Program-made: the position numbers and the translations under genes
Shown here: positions 43,646 to 53,187 of the stretch, piece by piece
Layout: each line of letters begins with the position of its first letter
Position numbering within the stretch: position 1 is the stretch's first letter
The notes under the pieces: model-generated
The model's database searches: none
Seen by the model: the letters and a program-made list of their open reading frames with translations, nothing else
Told to the model about the DNA's origin: nothing
NCBI RefSeq assembly: GCF_016862915.1
Contig: NZ_BONW01000012.1
Location: forward strand, 62,001-126,000
From: Plantactinospora endophytica
Lineage (GTDB): Bacteria; Actinomycetota; Actinomycetes; Mycobacteriales; Micromonosporaceae
Length of the DNA stretch: 64,000 nt
Direction of reading: 5' to 3'

Positions 43646-46306
43646 GTGCGGCACGCGTCGCTCGGCGATCTGTCCGACCAGTTCCGCGCCGCCGACCCGC
43701 CGGCCGGCGATCCGGTACCGGACGTCGTCGCGGTCGGCTCCAGCCTGCTCGCCACACCCGGCCTGGTGGTACTGCACAGTGGACCCGGCGGCGGGCGCAG
43801 CACCGCACTGTCCCGGCTCGGCGCCGCCTTCCGGGGACCGGTATTCGCCGGAGGCGGCCTGGCCAGCCTGCCCACCGAACCGGCGTTCGCGCTGGCCCGC
43901 GCGGTCCGGGTACGACTGCCCGGGCACGATCCCGCGCTGCTCGCCGAGGCGGTCCGATCCCGGGTACGCACCGGCCTGCTGCTCCTCGACGACTTGCAGT
44001 GGGTCGATCCGGCCACTCTCGCCGCCCTGGTGCCGCTGGCCACACACTGCCGGGTCGCGGTCGCGCTGCGTACCCCGCACCGGCTGCCGCCCGGGGCGGT
44101 GGCGGCACTGCGCTCCGTCGCGGCCGGCTGGCTCGCCGTACCGCCGCTGACCGACGCCGAGTCGACGGACCTGGCCGGGCGGATCGCCCCCGGGCTCGGT
44201 CCGTCGACCGTAACCGACCTGGTCCGCCGCTCCGGTGGGGTACCGCTGGCAGTGGTGACCCTGGCCCGCCAGGCCGCCACACGCGGGCCGGCCATACCTC
44301 GACCCGCCGGCCCGACGGTCGGCTCGCCCGTGTCGGGGCAGGCACATCCCTCCGGCGCGACTGCCGGTCCCCGTCCCGCCGGACACCCTGCGGAGCCGGT
44401 GCCGGCGGACCGCGACGCCGCACAGGTCGGCTACGCGGTGGCGGCGGCGCTGGCCGACCTGACCCGGCCGGCCCGGACCACGATGGCCGCGCTCGGCCTG
44501 CTCGGCCGGCCGGCACCGGCCAGCCTGCTCGGTGCCGGTGTCGACGAACTCGCCACCGCCGGCCTGGTCACCGCCGGCCCGGGCGTCGACCCGCTGGTCG
44601 CCCCGGTGTCGCCGTACGTCGCCGAGGTTGCCGCCGGGCTGCTCGACGAGGCCGGCCGGCAGGGCCTGCACCGGCGGCTGGCCGACCTGGTACCCGCCGA
44701 CGAGGCGGTCCGGCACCTGGCGGCGGCCGGTGACGGCGCGGCGGCGTACCGGCGGGCACTGGCCGTGGCGGCCACCGCCGCGACCGCCGGCACCCGGGCC
44801 GAGGTGCTGCTGCTCGCCTGCGCGCTGCCCGGCGTCGAGCCGGAACCGGCCGTCCGGGTCGACGCCGCCCGCGCCGCGCTGGCCTGCGGCCGACCCCGGG
44901 CCGCCGTCCGGGTGCTGAACACCGCCGTTCCGCTCGGCGTCGCCCCCGACCTGCTGCGGGCGGAGGCGCTGGTCCAGCTCGGCGACCTGGCCGGCGCCCG
45001 GTCGGCGGTGGCCCGGGTACCCGACTCGGCCACCCCGGACCAGCTCGCCGCCCGGGACCGGATCGTGCTGCTCGCCCAGCTCGGCCCCGATCCGGCGGAG
45101 GCGACCCGGACCGCCGACCGGATCACCGCCCGACACGGCCCGGAACCCGCACACCCGGGGCTGCGGACCGCGCTGGCGGCGGTACGCGCCGCGAACCGTG
45201 CCCCGGGCTGGGAGCCGGCGCTCGTTTCGGCCGCCGCGTCGGCGGGTGCCGCCGGCGACCCGCTCTCCGCCCGGTGGGCCGCCTGGCTGCTGGTCGAGAC
45301 GCTGCTCGCCGACGGCCGGCTGGTCGAGGCCGGGCAGGCCGCCGAGGCGGCCGAGCGGGCCTGCGCCGCCGACCTCGCCTACAGCTGGCAGACCCGGTTC
45401 CTGGCCGCCCGGTTGTGGTGCGCGGCGCTGCGCGGCGGCCTGCCCGCACTCGGCGCCGACGAGGCGCTGCCGCCCGACACCGCGCTGCGCCGGGCCAACG
45501 ACCTGACCGACCGGACCCTGCCCGGCCTGGCCCGGGGCTATGCGGTGGCCGCCGCCAGCCTGGTCGAGGCCGACGGCGGCCTGCTCGGCCCGGCCCGGTC
45601 CCGACTGGCCGCCACCGCAGGAGGTTCCGTCGGCGCCGACGCGCTGCTCGACTGGGTCAGCCGGGAGGCGGCCTGGCTCGACGGCCAGCCGGAGCGGGCC
45701 GGCGGGTCACCGTCCGGCGGCCCGCCACTGATCGACGGGCTGCGCCAGATCACCGGCCGGTGGGCGGTCTACGACGGCGCGGACGGCGGCGGTCCGAAAC
45801 TGGTTGACGGGGCCGTCACCACGGTGCCGACCGAACCGGCGCCGGTGTGGCTGACGCTGGCCGCCTGGGACAGTCCGGGCGGCGACCCGGCCGGCTTCAC
45901 CCGGGCCGCCGCCGGCTGGCGGGAGCTGGCGGTCCGCGAGGAGGTGCGCTGCCTGCTCGCGGCCGGCCTGCACGAGCCGGACCCGGCCCGGAGCGTCCCG
46001 GCGCTGCTGGCCGCCGAGGAACGCGCCGAGCGGGCCGGTCTGGTGGTAGTGCTCGGCCGGATCCGCCGGGCGCTGCGCCGGCACGCCGTACGCCGCGACG
46101 TCCGGGGCGCCCGCGCGGACGGCGACCTCACCGACCGGGAACGTGAGGTACTCCGACTGGTGGCGGCCGGCGAACCGACCCGACGCATCGCCGGACAACT
46201 GGGTATCTCCACCGAGACGGTGGAAACCCACGTCCGGTCCGGGATGCGCAAGCTCGGCGCCCGCACCCGTACCGAGGCCGCGGCCCTCGCGCTGGAGGTG
46301 CTGTGA
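43646..46306 (+). CDS. STAND/AAA-type ATPase with C-terminal LuxR HTH (IniR-like regulator)
   Basis: The 886-residue protein has a P-loop ATPase module at the N-terminus (Walker A in HSGPGGGRSTAL, Walker B in GLLLLDDLQWVDPATLAALV), a winged-helix region, a long Ala/Leu-rich TPR-like helical middle (about 330-810) and a LuxR-type helix-turn-helix at the end (DLTDREREVLRLVAAGEPTR onward). It is thus a signal-transducing ATPase regulator of the MalT/LAL class. It is divergent from the dynamin pair, exactly as Rv0339c (IniR) relates to iniBAC in M. tuberculosis, and its size is close to Rv0339c. GTG start with GGGGGAGGA 5 nt upstream. The inducer is unknown; free trehalose has been reported for IniR. 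Confidence 0.88.
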   Translation: MRHASLGDLSDQFRAADPPAGDPVPDVVAVGSSLLATPGLVVLHSGPGGGRSTALSRLGAAFRGPVFAGGGLASLPTEPAFALARAVRVRLPGHDPALLAEAVRSRVRTGLLLLDDLQWVDPATLAALVPLATHCRVAVALRTPHRLPPGAVAALRSVAAGWLAVPPLTDAESTDLAGRIAPGLGPSTVTDLVRRSGGVPLAVVTLARQAATRGPAIPRPAGPTVGSPVSGQAHPSGATAGPRPAGHPAEPVPADRDAAQVGYAVAAALADLTRPARTTMAALGLLGRPAPASLLGAGVDELATAGLVTAGPGVDPLVAPVSPYVAEVAAGLLDEAGRQGLHRRLADLVPADEAVRHLAAAGDGAAAYRRALAVAATAATAGTRAEVLLLACALPGVEPEPAVRVDAARAALACGRPRAAVRVLNTAVPLGVAPDLLRAEALVQLGDLAGARSAVARVPDSATPDQLAARDRIVLLAQLGPDPAEATRTADRITARHGPEPAHPGLRTALAAVRAANRAPGWEPALVSAAASAGAAGDPLSARWAAWLLVETLLADGRLVEAGQAAEAAERACAADLAYSWQTRFLAARLWCAALRGGLPALGADEALPPDTALRRANDLTDRTLPGLARGYAVAAASLVEADGGLLGPARSRLAATAGGSVGADALLDWVSREAAWLDGQPERAGGSPSGGPPLIDGLRQITGRWAVYDGADGGGPKLVDGAVTTVPTEPAPVWLTLAAWDSPGGDPAGFTRAAAGWRELAVREEVRCLLAAGLHEPDPARSVPALLAAEERAERAGLVVVLGRIRRALRRHAVRRDVRGARADGDLTDREREVLRLVAAGEPTRRIAGQLGISTETVETHVRSGMRKLGARTRTEAAALALEVL

Positions 46307-46418
46307 GCGAACCTCTCTCCACCTCGCCTGGCGGTCGACGGACGGCACGCTCGGACGCGTCGCGTGGGCGCCGCGCGGTTCGGGTCGAAGAAGGTTCACT
46401 GGTGCTGGAGGTGTCGCG

Positions 46419-46949
46419 ATGAACGATGCACCGCGCTACGTCGTACCGTCGGCGACCGACGCGACCACGGTGCTGCGCCGACTGGCCCGGGACGGCTGGT
46501 CGACCCGGGAGGGGTTCGCGGTCGCCGAGCCCGCCTGGGATCTCGCCTCGGCCCGGCTGGTGCTGTTCGGCCGGGTACCCGACGCCGACACGGTCCGGTT
46601 GGCGGTGCTCGCCGCCGCCCGGGGCGCCGGCGTGGTGGCCATCGTGGACCCGGCCACCGAACTGGGCCGGGCACTCGTCGACGACCTCGGCCGACTCGGG
46701 CCGGTCTACCGGGATCCGGACGACGTGCCGGAGTCCGACGCCGAGTCGGTGGTGAGCCGACTGATCCCGGAACAGCGGGCTCTGCTGGAGCGGCTCGCCG
46801 ACGGCGAGACCATCGCCGCCGCGGCGGCGGCCGAGTTCCTGTCGCTGCGTACCGCGAACCGGCGGATCGCCCAGGCCCGCGAGGCACTCGGGGTGCGGAC
46901 CACCCGGGAGGCCGTCCTCGCCTACCTGCGGCAACGCCGCTCCGGCTGA
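46419..46949 (+). CDS. Small LuxR-like HTH protein downstream of the STAND regulator
   Basis: The 176-residue protein has an alpha/beta N-terminal half that looks like a diverged receiver or Rossmann-like domain (SARLVLFGRVPDADTVRLAV, then VAIVDPATE) but without a phosphorylatable Asp context, and a C-terminal helix-turn-helix (LIPEQRALLERLADGETIAA, then AAAAEFLSLRTANRRIAQAR). It is 112 bp after the STAND regulator on the same strand. M. tuberculosis has a gene for a protein of similar size, Rv0340, beside iniR, so an equivalent accessory regulator is possible. ATG with GGAGG 7 nt upstream. Confidence 0.8.
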   Translation: MNDAPRYVVPSATDATTVLRRLARDGWSTREGFAVAEPAWDLASARLVLFGRVPDADTVRLAVLAAARGAGVVAIVDPATELGRALVDDLGRLGPVYRDPDDVPESDAESVVSRLIPEQRALLERLADGETIAAAAAAEFLSLRTANRRIAQAREALGVRTTREAVLAYLRQRRSG

Positions 46950-46987
46950 CCGCGCCGACCCTGGTGCACGGAAGGTCCTTCGGCACG

Positions 46988-47029
46988 ACGGTGCTCCTGG
47001 CGGTGCGCGCTACGGTGATCCTGGCGGTG
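46988..47029 (+). repeat. 18-bp direct repeat upstream of the RNA-repair operon
   Basis: ACGGTGMTCCTGGCGGTG occurs at 46988-47005 and 47012-47029 with one mismatch (period 24), about 130-170 bp before the RNA ligase-kinase start. It could be an activator site. No promoter-like hexamers stand out around it. Confidence 0.4.
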
Positions 47030-47156
47030 GGACGGTCGGCCTGCTGGGCTGGCGTCCAAATTGGCTGGCCCGGCCCGCCCGGTGCTGCGTACCGTTTCTG
47101 ATCACCGGGCCGGTCGTCGGGGGCGGCTCCGGGCCGGTCGTCGTCGGGAGCGGATC

Positions 47157-49079
47157 ATGCGGGTGTCGTACCCTCGTACCCCGCACCTGCCGTGGTCACC
47201 GGGGATCGCCGGGGACGACCTGCGGGCCGGTGACCTGTCCGGCCTGCGGGGCCGGGAGGTGGTGGTCACCGAGAAACTCGACGGCGAGAACACCACCCTC
47301 TACCGGGACGGCCTGCACGCCCGCTCGCTGGACTCGGCGCACCACCCGTCCCGCGCCCCGCTGAAGGCGTTGCACGGCAGGATCGCCGCCGGGCTGCCGG
47401 ACGGCTGGCGGATCTGCGGGGAGAACGTCTACGCCCGGCACTCGATCGGCTACCAGGAGCTGGCAGGCTGGTTCTACGCCTTCTCCGTCTGGGCCGGCGA
47501 CCGGTGTCTGGACTGGGACCGCACGGTCCGGTTCACCCGGCGGCTGGGCGTACCGGTGCCGCCGGTGCTGTGGCGGGGCACCTTCGACGAGCGGGCCCTG
47601 CGTACGCTGCGGCTGGACCCGACCCGGCAGGAGGGCTACGTCGTCCGGACCGTCGACGGCTTCACCCACGCCGAGTTCGGCGCCCGGGTCGTGAAGTGGG
47701 TACGCCGCGACCACGTACGCACCGACGCGCACTGGATGCTGGCCCCGGTGGTGCGCAACGGACTCGGCCGGCACGCCGCGCTCTGGGAGGTGCGCTCCGG
47801 CGGCGCGGTCGACGTACCGGCACTGCTGGCGGCCACCGTCGGCGACACCGGAAGGGGCGACACCGGCGACGACCCGAGCCGATCCGGCGCACCCGACGAC
47901 GACGCCCGGACGGTCGACCACGCGGAAGAGGTCGACGGGTGGACTGGGAGTAGTTCTCGCGTACCCATGGTGCGTTGGACGGTCGAGCAGGACGAGGCGG
48001 CAGTCGCCGACGTTCGGGCCCGACTCGACCTGCTGGGCCGGTCCGGCGATCCGCGCCTGGCCGGGGTGCTGGCCGTCCTCCTCGCCCGGTCCCGCCGGTC
48101 GGGGCTGGCACCCCGGCTGGTGGCACCGCTCGGCGTGCCGCTGGCCCGCCGGGTCGCCGAACTGGTGGAACTGCACACCGGTCTGCACCGCCGGTTTCCC
48201 GACGAGGGACGTCGGGCCGGCCTGATCCGGCTCGCCGACGCGACCGACGTCGGTGTGCTGCACGCCGTCGCCGCCTCGGTGCTGACCGGTCGGGACGACG
48301 CCGCCAGCATCGAGGCACGGGAACAGGTCGCCTGGTCGGAGCTGTACGCCGACGAGGCCGCCCTGCTCGGCGAGGCGCCGCTGCGCCCGTTGCGGGCCGG
48401 CCTGCGTACCGCGCTGGACGGGCACGACCCCGAGGTGGCGGACCGGTGCTGGGCCGAGGCGCGCCAGGCGTACGCGGCGGGCCGGATCAGCACCCCCGAG
48501 GAGGCGTCGGCGGCGACCTGGCGGTGGCGGTCCGGCCGGTTCCCCCGACTCGTGGTCACGGTCGGGCCGGCCGGCAGCGGCAAGAGCACCTTCGCGCAGC
48601 GCCTGCCGGGCGTCGACGCCGTCGTCTCCCTCGACGAGCTGCGTCAGGCCCGGGGCTCCCGCGCCGATCAGCGGGCGAACGCGGCGGTCCTGCGCGCCGG
48701 CCTGCACCGGCTCGACACCCTGCTGGCGGATGGCGCGACGGTGGTCTGGGACGCGACCGCACTGAACCGGCAGCAGCGTGCCCTGGTGCACGCGGTCGCC
48801 GGTCGCCGCGACGCGCTGACCACGCACGCGGTACTGCTGGTTCCGGCCGACGTGCTGACCCGGCGCAACGGCGGGCGGGCCCATCCGGTGCCGCCGGAGG
48901 TACTCGCCGGACAGCTCCGCCGGTTCCGCCCGCCGCTGCCCGGCGAGGCGCACCGTACCTGGTACGTCGGTCCGGACGGCACGGTCGGCGACGTCGCCGG
49001 CAGCCTCGCCGACGAGGAACCGGAGATCCCGGCCGCCGGGGAGCCGGCACTGCCCGGCCACGCCGCAGGGTGGTGGTGA
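47157..49079 (+). CDS. RNA ligase - polynucleotide kinase fusion protein
   Basis: The 640-residue protein has two enzymatic ends. Residues 1-215 are an RNA ligase nucleotidyltransferase: motif I KLDGEN with the adenylated Lys40, motif III CGENVY (87-92), motif IV EGYVVR (159-164) and motif V KWVRR (180-184). The middle (270-455) is helical with no named motif. Residues 463-640 are a P-loop kinase (Walker A GPAGSGKST 470-478, VVWDATALNRQQR at 529-541) of the polynucleotide-kinase type. Together they would phosphorylate 5-prime-OH ends and seal RNA breaks. The downstream gene, overlapping by four bases, supplies end-processing domains. ATG with GGGAG upstream. Confidence 0.88.
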   Translation: MRVSYPRTPHLPWSPGIAGDDLRAGDLSGLRGREVVVTEKLDGENTTLYRDGLHARSLDSAHHPSRAPLKALHGRIAAGLPDGWRICGENVYARHSIGYQELAGWFYAFSVWAGDRCLDWDRTVRFTRRLGVPVPPVLWRGTFDERALRTLRLDPTRQEGYVVRTVDGFTHAEFGARVVKWVRRDHVRTDAHWMLAPVVRNGLGRHAALWEVRSGGAVDVPALLAATVGDTGRGDTGDDPSRSGAPDDDARTVDHAEEVDGWTGSSSRVPMVRWTVEQDEAAVADVRARLDLLGRSGDPRLAGVLAVLLARSRRSGLAPRLVAPLGVPLARRVAELVELHTGLHRRFPDEGRRAGLIRLADATDVGVLHAVAASVLTGRDDAASIEAREQVAWSELYADEAALLGEAPLRPLRAGLRTALDGHDPEVADRCWAEARQAYAAGRISTPEEASAATWRWRSGRFPRLVVTVGPAGSGKSTFAQRLPGVDAVVSLDELRQARGSRADQRANAAVLRAGLHRLDTLLADGATVVWDATALNRQQRALVHAVAGRRDALTTHAVLLVPADVLTRRNGGRAHPVPPEVLAGQLRRFRPPLPGEAHRTWYVGPDGTVGDVAGSLADEEPEIPAAGEPALPGHAAGWW

Positions 49080-52000
49080 CCGTGCGGACCAGTGAAGAGA
49101 TCTACCACCGGATCCGCTGGGATCCACGCTTCGACCCGGCCCGGTTCGTGCTCGGGGTGAACGTCCGGGGCACCGCCCCGAAACGGGTGCCGCTGCCCGC
49201 GTTCACGCCCGGCGGCGACATCCCGTGGCACCGGGTGCTGTTCATCGAGGCGGACGGCGAGGTGGTCTGGGACCGGGTCGCCGGCCTGGACCGGATCGAC
49301 TCGGCCCGGGCCGGCCGCAGCCGGGTCGCGCGGCTGCTCCGGGCACCGATCTTCACCGCCGGTACGCCGGTGCGCTGGTCGGCCGCCCCGACCGAGGGTT
49401 GGCACCCCGCACCCGCGCGGTCCGGCATCCCGGCCCACCCCGGCGGCCCGGCCCGGCTGCGGGTACTCACCTGGAACACCCTCTGGGACCGCTACGACAG
49501 CGACCGGATCGACACCGTCCGACGCCGGCCACTGCTGCTGGCCGCGCTCGACCGCGCCGACGTGGACGTGATCGCCCTCCAGGAGGTCGAGGCCGACCTG
49601 CTGCACCTGCTGCTGGGCACCCCGTGGGTCCGCGCCGGCTACACGGTGGACACCGACCCGACCGGCCGGGACGTCGACGACACCGGACTGCTGCTGCTCA
49701 GCCGTCTGCCGGTCCGGGAGGCCGGCCGGCACCCGCTCGGCCCGCACAAGGGGGTCGCGGCGATCACCGTGGAGACCGCCGCCGGCCCGGTGGTGGTGGT
49801 CGCCACCCACCTGACCAGCGACCACACCGAGGGCGGGGCGGCCCGGCGCCAGGTCGAACTGGCCCGGCTCGCCGAGGCGCTGGCCGGGATCGACGGTCCG
49901 GTGGTCCTGCTCGGCGACTTCAACGACGGCGGGACCGGTCCCGGCGTCCTGCCGGAGGTACGGGACGCCTGGGCGGACGTACACGGGGCCGGTGACCGTA
50001 CCCCGACCTTCGATCCACTGGTCAACCCGTTGGCGGCGGTCTCCTCCCTGTCCGGGCGGCCGGCCCGGCTCGACCGGGTACTGCTGCGCGGCACCGGGCT
50101 GCGGGCCGACGCGGCCGTCCTGCTCGGCGACGCCCCGGCGACCCCGGACGGCCTCTTCGTCTCCGACCACTACGGCGTCGCCGTGGACGTTGTACTCGCC
50201 GACCCGTCCGGCCAGCACGAGCCGCCCGGCGCCGACGGTCAGCCGCACGCGGGAACGGGACGGCCCGGCGTCGACGCCCTGCCGACCGCCCGTACGGCGG
50301 TCGCGTGGCTTCCACCGGCCGCCTGCCGGCCCGCGATCGAGGAGATCCGCCGCCGGTACGACCCGCAGGTCGACCGCTGGCCGCCGCACGTCAACCTGCT
50401 CTACGGCTTCGTTCCGGAGTCCGCCTTCGCGCAGGCCGCGGCACTGCTGGCCGAGGTCGCCGCCGCCACCGCGCCGTTTCCGGTCCGGCTGGCCGGAGTA
50501 CGCGACTTCGCCCACCGCGACCACCACACCGTCTGGCTCGACCCGGCGGCGGCCGGCCCGCAGCCGTGGACCGGACTGTGGTCGGCTCTGGTGCGGGCGT
50601 TCCCGCAGTGCCGAGGGCATCTCGACGGTTACGTCCCGCACCTGACCCTGGGCCGGGTGCCGGATCCGGGCCCGCTCGTCGCCGACCTCGTCGCCCGGCT
50701 CGGCGACACGTCGACGCAGGTCGGTGACCTGGTTCTGCTGTCCCGCCGGGGCACCGAACCGATGCGGCCCCGGGCGGCGATCACCCTCGGCACCGGCGAG
50801 CTGCGCTGGCTCGACGCCGAACCGGCCGGCTCGCTCGACGCCGAACCGGCCGACCCGGACCCGACCGGCTGGCCGGCGACCGGCCCGGGCCCGAGCCGGT
50901 CCGGATCAGGCGCGGACGATCCCGGCGTACCCGGGGAAGAGCGGCCCGATCCGCTGACCTCGCAGGTGCTGTCGCGGCTGCGGGACGGCCTGCCGGAGGC
51001 GGTGGTGCACGTCGTCGGCTCGCGGCGACTCGGCTGCGCCCTGCCCGGCGCCGACCTGGACCTGGTGCTGGCGCTGCCCGGCGAGCTGGACCTGTCGGCG
51101 GTGCAGGCCCGGGTGCGGGCCGGACTGCCCGCCGCGACCGGGCTGCGGCAGGTGGTCGGCGCCCGGGTGCCGGGACTGCGGATGCGGGTCGGTGACCGGG
51201 ACGTCGACCTGGTGGTGGCCGCTTCCGGGAACGTCCCGGTGGCGGCGGCGGTGGCCCGCCGAGCCGAGCTGGGGACGGCGTCGGCAGTCGCGCTGAGCGC
51301 GGTCGGCGACGCGGAGGCGCTGCTCGCGGCGGTCCACCCGCACCGGTCCGCGTTCGTCGGGCTGGCCCGGCAGGTGAAGGCCTGGGCGCGGGTACGCGGC
51401 CTCGACTCGGCGCCGTTCGGCGGGCTGCCCGGACTGGCCTGGACCGTACTGGCCGCCCGCACCGTACGCCAGGCCGGCGACCTGCCACCGGCCGAGCTGC
51501 TCCGGCAGTTCTTCGCCGACTGGGCCGCCTGGGACTGGCGGACGCCGATCGCCCTGCACCCGACCGACGGCCCCGCTGACGGCCACGCCGACGGTCCGGC
51601 CGGTGTGGACGGCTTGTCGACCGGGCCCGACACGGATTCGCCGGTGCGGATCCTGACCCCGAGCGCGCCGGTCCGGTTCTGCTCCGGGCAGGTCTCCGTG
51701 GCCGGCCGGGACCTGCTGACCCGAGAGCTCTACGCCGCATGGGAACTGCTCGACGCGACGCCTGCCGCACCGGATCCGGCCGCCGCGCTGTTGACCCCGC
51801 CGCCGCTGCACCGCCGGCACGCGTCCTGGGCGGTGGTCACGGTACGGGCGGTCCGGGGCGAGGCGTTCACCGCGACGCTCGGCCGGGTCCGGGGCCGGAT
51901 CGTCGCCCTGCTCGCCGCTCTTGAGCGGGCCGGGACGGCGGAGCCGCACGCCTGGCCGCGCCCGTTCGAGACCGCCCCGGACCTGACCCGGTACGCCATC

Positions 52001-52123
52001 GGCCTCGGTCCGGCGGCACCGGATCCGATCCGGTTCGCCGAGGCCGTCGCGGGCTGGACGGCCGGCCTGCCCGGCGCAGGCGTCGACCGGCTGGCCGGTG
52101 GTGAGGTGCCGACCCTGCGTTGA
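49076..52123 (+). CDS. Four-domain RNA repair protein: MJ1316 - EEP phosphatase - 2H phosphoesterase - nucleotidyltransferase
   Basis: The 1015-residue protein has, in order, an MJ1316/DUF504 RNA end-recognition domain (residues 5-75, EEIYHRIRWDPRFDPARFVL), an EEP phosphatase (128-375; WNT, LQE168-170, THLTSD, GDFND 280-284, SDH 363-365), a 2H/LigT phosphoesterase (405-575; HVN 438-440, HLT 522-524), and a polymerase-beta-like nucleotidyltransferase with PAP central domain (630-960; GSRRLG then Asp660/Asp662). MJ1316 domains are thought to bind cyclic-phosphate RNA ends, 2H enzymes open them, EEP can remove phosphate, and the nucleotidyltransferase could add nucleotides. GTG start overlaps the ligase-kinase stop (GTGA). 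Acidic or Pro-rich linkers separate domains. Confidence 0.88.
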   Translation: MTVRTSEEIYHRIRWDPRFDPARFVLGVNVRGTAPKRVPLPAFTPGGDIPWHRVLFIEADGEVVWDRVAGLDRIDSARAGRSRVARLLRAPIFTAGTPVRWSAAPTEGWHPAPARSGIPAHPGGPARLRVLTWNTLWDRYDSDRIDTVRRRPLLLAALDRADVDVIALQEVEADLLHLLLGTPWVRAGYTVDTDPTGRDVDDTGLLLLSRLPVREAGRHPLGPHKGVAAITVETAAGPVVVVATHLTSDHTEGGAARRQVELARLAEALAGIDGPVVLLGDFNDGGTGPGVLPEVRDAWADVHGAGDRTPTFDPLVNPLAAVSSLSGRPARLDRVLLRGTGLRADAAVLLGDAPATPDGLFVSDHYGVAVDVVLADPSGQHEPPGADGQPHAGTGRPGVDALPTARTAVAWLPPAACRPAIEEIRRRYDPQVDRWPPHVNLLYGFVPESAFAQAAALLAEVAAATAPFPVRLAGVRDFAHRDHHTVWLDPAAAGPQPWTGLWSALVRAFPQCRGHLDGYVPHLTLGRVPDPGPLVADLVARLGDTSTQVGDLVLLSRRGTEPMRPRAAITLGTGELRWLDAEPAGSLDAEPADPDPTGWPATGPGPSRSGSGADDPGVPGEERPDPLTSQVLSRLRDGLPEAVVHVVGSRRLGCALPGADLDLVLALPGELDLSAVQARVRAGLPAATGLRQVVGARVPGLRMRVGDRDVDLVVAASGNVPVAAAVARRAELGTASAVALSAVGDAEALLAAVHPHRSAFVGLARQVKAWARVRGLDSAPFGGLPGLAWTVLAARTVRQAGDLPPAELLRQFFADWAAWDWRTPIALHPTDGPADGHADGPAGVDGLSTGPDTDSPVRILTPSAPVRFCSGQVSVAGRDLLTRELYAAWELLDATPAAPDPAAALLTPPPLHRRHASWAVVTVRAVRGEAFTATLGRVRGRIVALLAALERAGTAEPHAWPRPFETAPDLTRYAIGLGPAAPDPIRFAEAVAGWTAGLPGAGVDRLAGGEVPTLR

Positions 52124-52238
52124 GCGCGGGTCGCCGGCCTCGGTGAAGACCCTGTCCAGCCGCCTTCCTGGTGGGAATGTCGCAGGCGGCGATCGCATCC
52201 GGACGGCGCCCGCCAGGGCGATCCGGGAAAGACAGCCG

Positions 52239-53021
52239 CTAGCTCTGGTCGGGGCGGCGTCGGTGCTGGCGGCGGGTCTCGGTCGGCCGGGTCGGGTCGA
52301 CGTAGCGGGGCCGTTCGGGTTCGTCGGTGCGCAGCGGCACCAGGTTGACGGTGAGCGCCTCGATGATCGCGTCGGTGGCCCGGGCGGCGGCGCCGGGGCT
52401 GGCCGGGTCGATTCCGGACAGGTCGACAGGCGGCCCGAAGTGCACCCGGATCACCGGCCGGCGCACGATCGCCCGGCCGACCGCCCGGAGCATCCCGCGC
52501 GGTGCGGCGTACGGCAGCACCTCGTGGGCGCCCCACTGGGCGACGGGTACCACGGTGGCGCCGCTGGCGAAGGCGAGCCGGGCGGTGCCGGTCTTGCCCC
52601 GCTCGGGCCACATGCCGGGGTCGAGCCCCATCCGCCCCTCCGGGTAGACCAGCACCACCGAGCCGTGCGTGACGGCCGCCGCCGCGTGCTCCAGGGCGAG
52701 CCCGGCGTGCGGGGTACGCCGGTCGACCCGGATGTGTCCGCTGGCCCGCATCGCGGAGCCGACGATCGGGGCCCGGAACACCCCGCCGGTGGCCATGATC
52801 CGGGGCGCGATCCGGCGTACCCGGCAGGCGGCGGTCAGCACGACCGGGTCGAACGGGTTGACGTGGTTGGCGGCCAGGATCAGCGGGCCGCGTCGCAGCT
52901 CGTCCGGCACGTCGCCGGTGACCCGCAGTCGGGCGAGCAGCCCGACCACGCCCCGGGCGAGCACCTGGAGGAACAGCCAGAAGCGGGGGGCGCGCCAGGG
53001 TGCGGCGGTGGTGGTCTCCAT
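52239..53021 (-). CDS. 1-acyl-sn-glycerol-3-phosphate acyltransferase family protein (PlsC-like)
   Basis: The 260-residue protein has the LPLAT motifs: a start helix (RFWLFLQVLARGVVGLLARL), NHVNPFD with the catalytic His-X4-Asp, an Arg-containing block (GHIRVDRRTPHAG) and YPEGRMG (substrate binding). It transfers acyl groups from CoA or ACP to lysophosphatidate or a related alcohol at the membrane. A second hydrophobic segment is not obvious. ATG at 53021 is chosen from family length; the frame continues in low-complexity residues to 53225. It is convergent with the RNA-repair operon and divergent from cydAB. Confidence 0.9.
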   Translation of the reverse strand: METTTAAPWRAPRFWLFLQVLARGVVGLLARLRVTGDVPDELRRGPLILAANHVNPFDPVVLTAACRVRRIAPRIMATGGVFRAPIVGSAMRASGHIRVDRRTPHAGLALEHAAAAVTHGSVVLVYPEGRMGLDPGMWPERGKTGTARLAFASGATVVPVAQWGAHEVLPYAAPRGMLRAVGRAIVRRPVIRVHFGPPVDLSGIDPASPGAAARATDAIIEALTVNLVPLRTDEPERPRYVDPTRPTETRRQHRRRPDQS

Positions 53022-53187
53022 CAGCGGTCGATCGTCGCACGGACCGGCCGGCCGCGAGGCCCGGGGCGGGAATGTCGCACCTGCCGGTCGGGGGACCGTC
53101 GGGTGGGGCCGGCTGTCCGGCGTGCGGGCGGTACGCGCCCGGCGGACGTGATCGACCTCCCAGTGGCACCGTCTACGACGACAGGTA

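Noticed and set aside
52124-52238. Possible terminator or small gene between the RNA-repair operon and the acyltransferase.
   Set aside because: No strong stem or coding frame could be supported in this 115-bp convergent gap.
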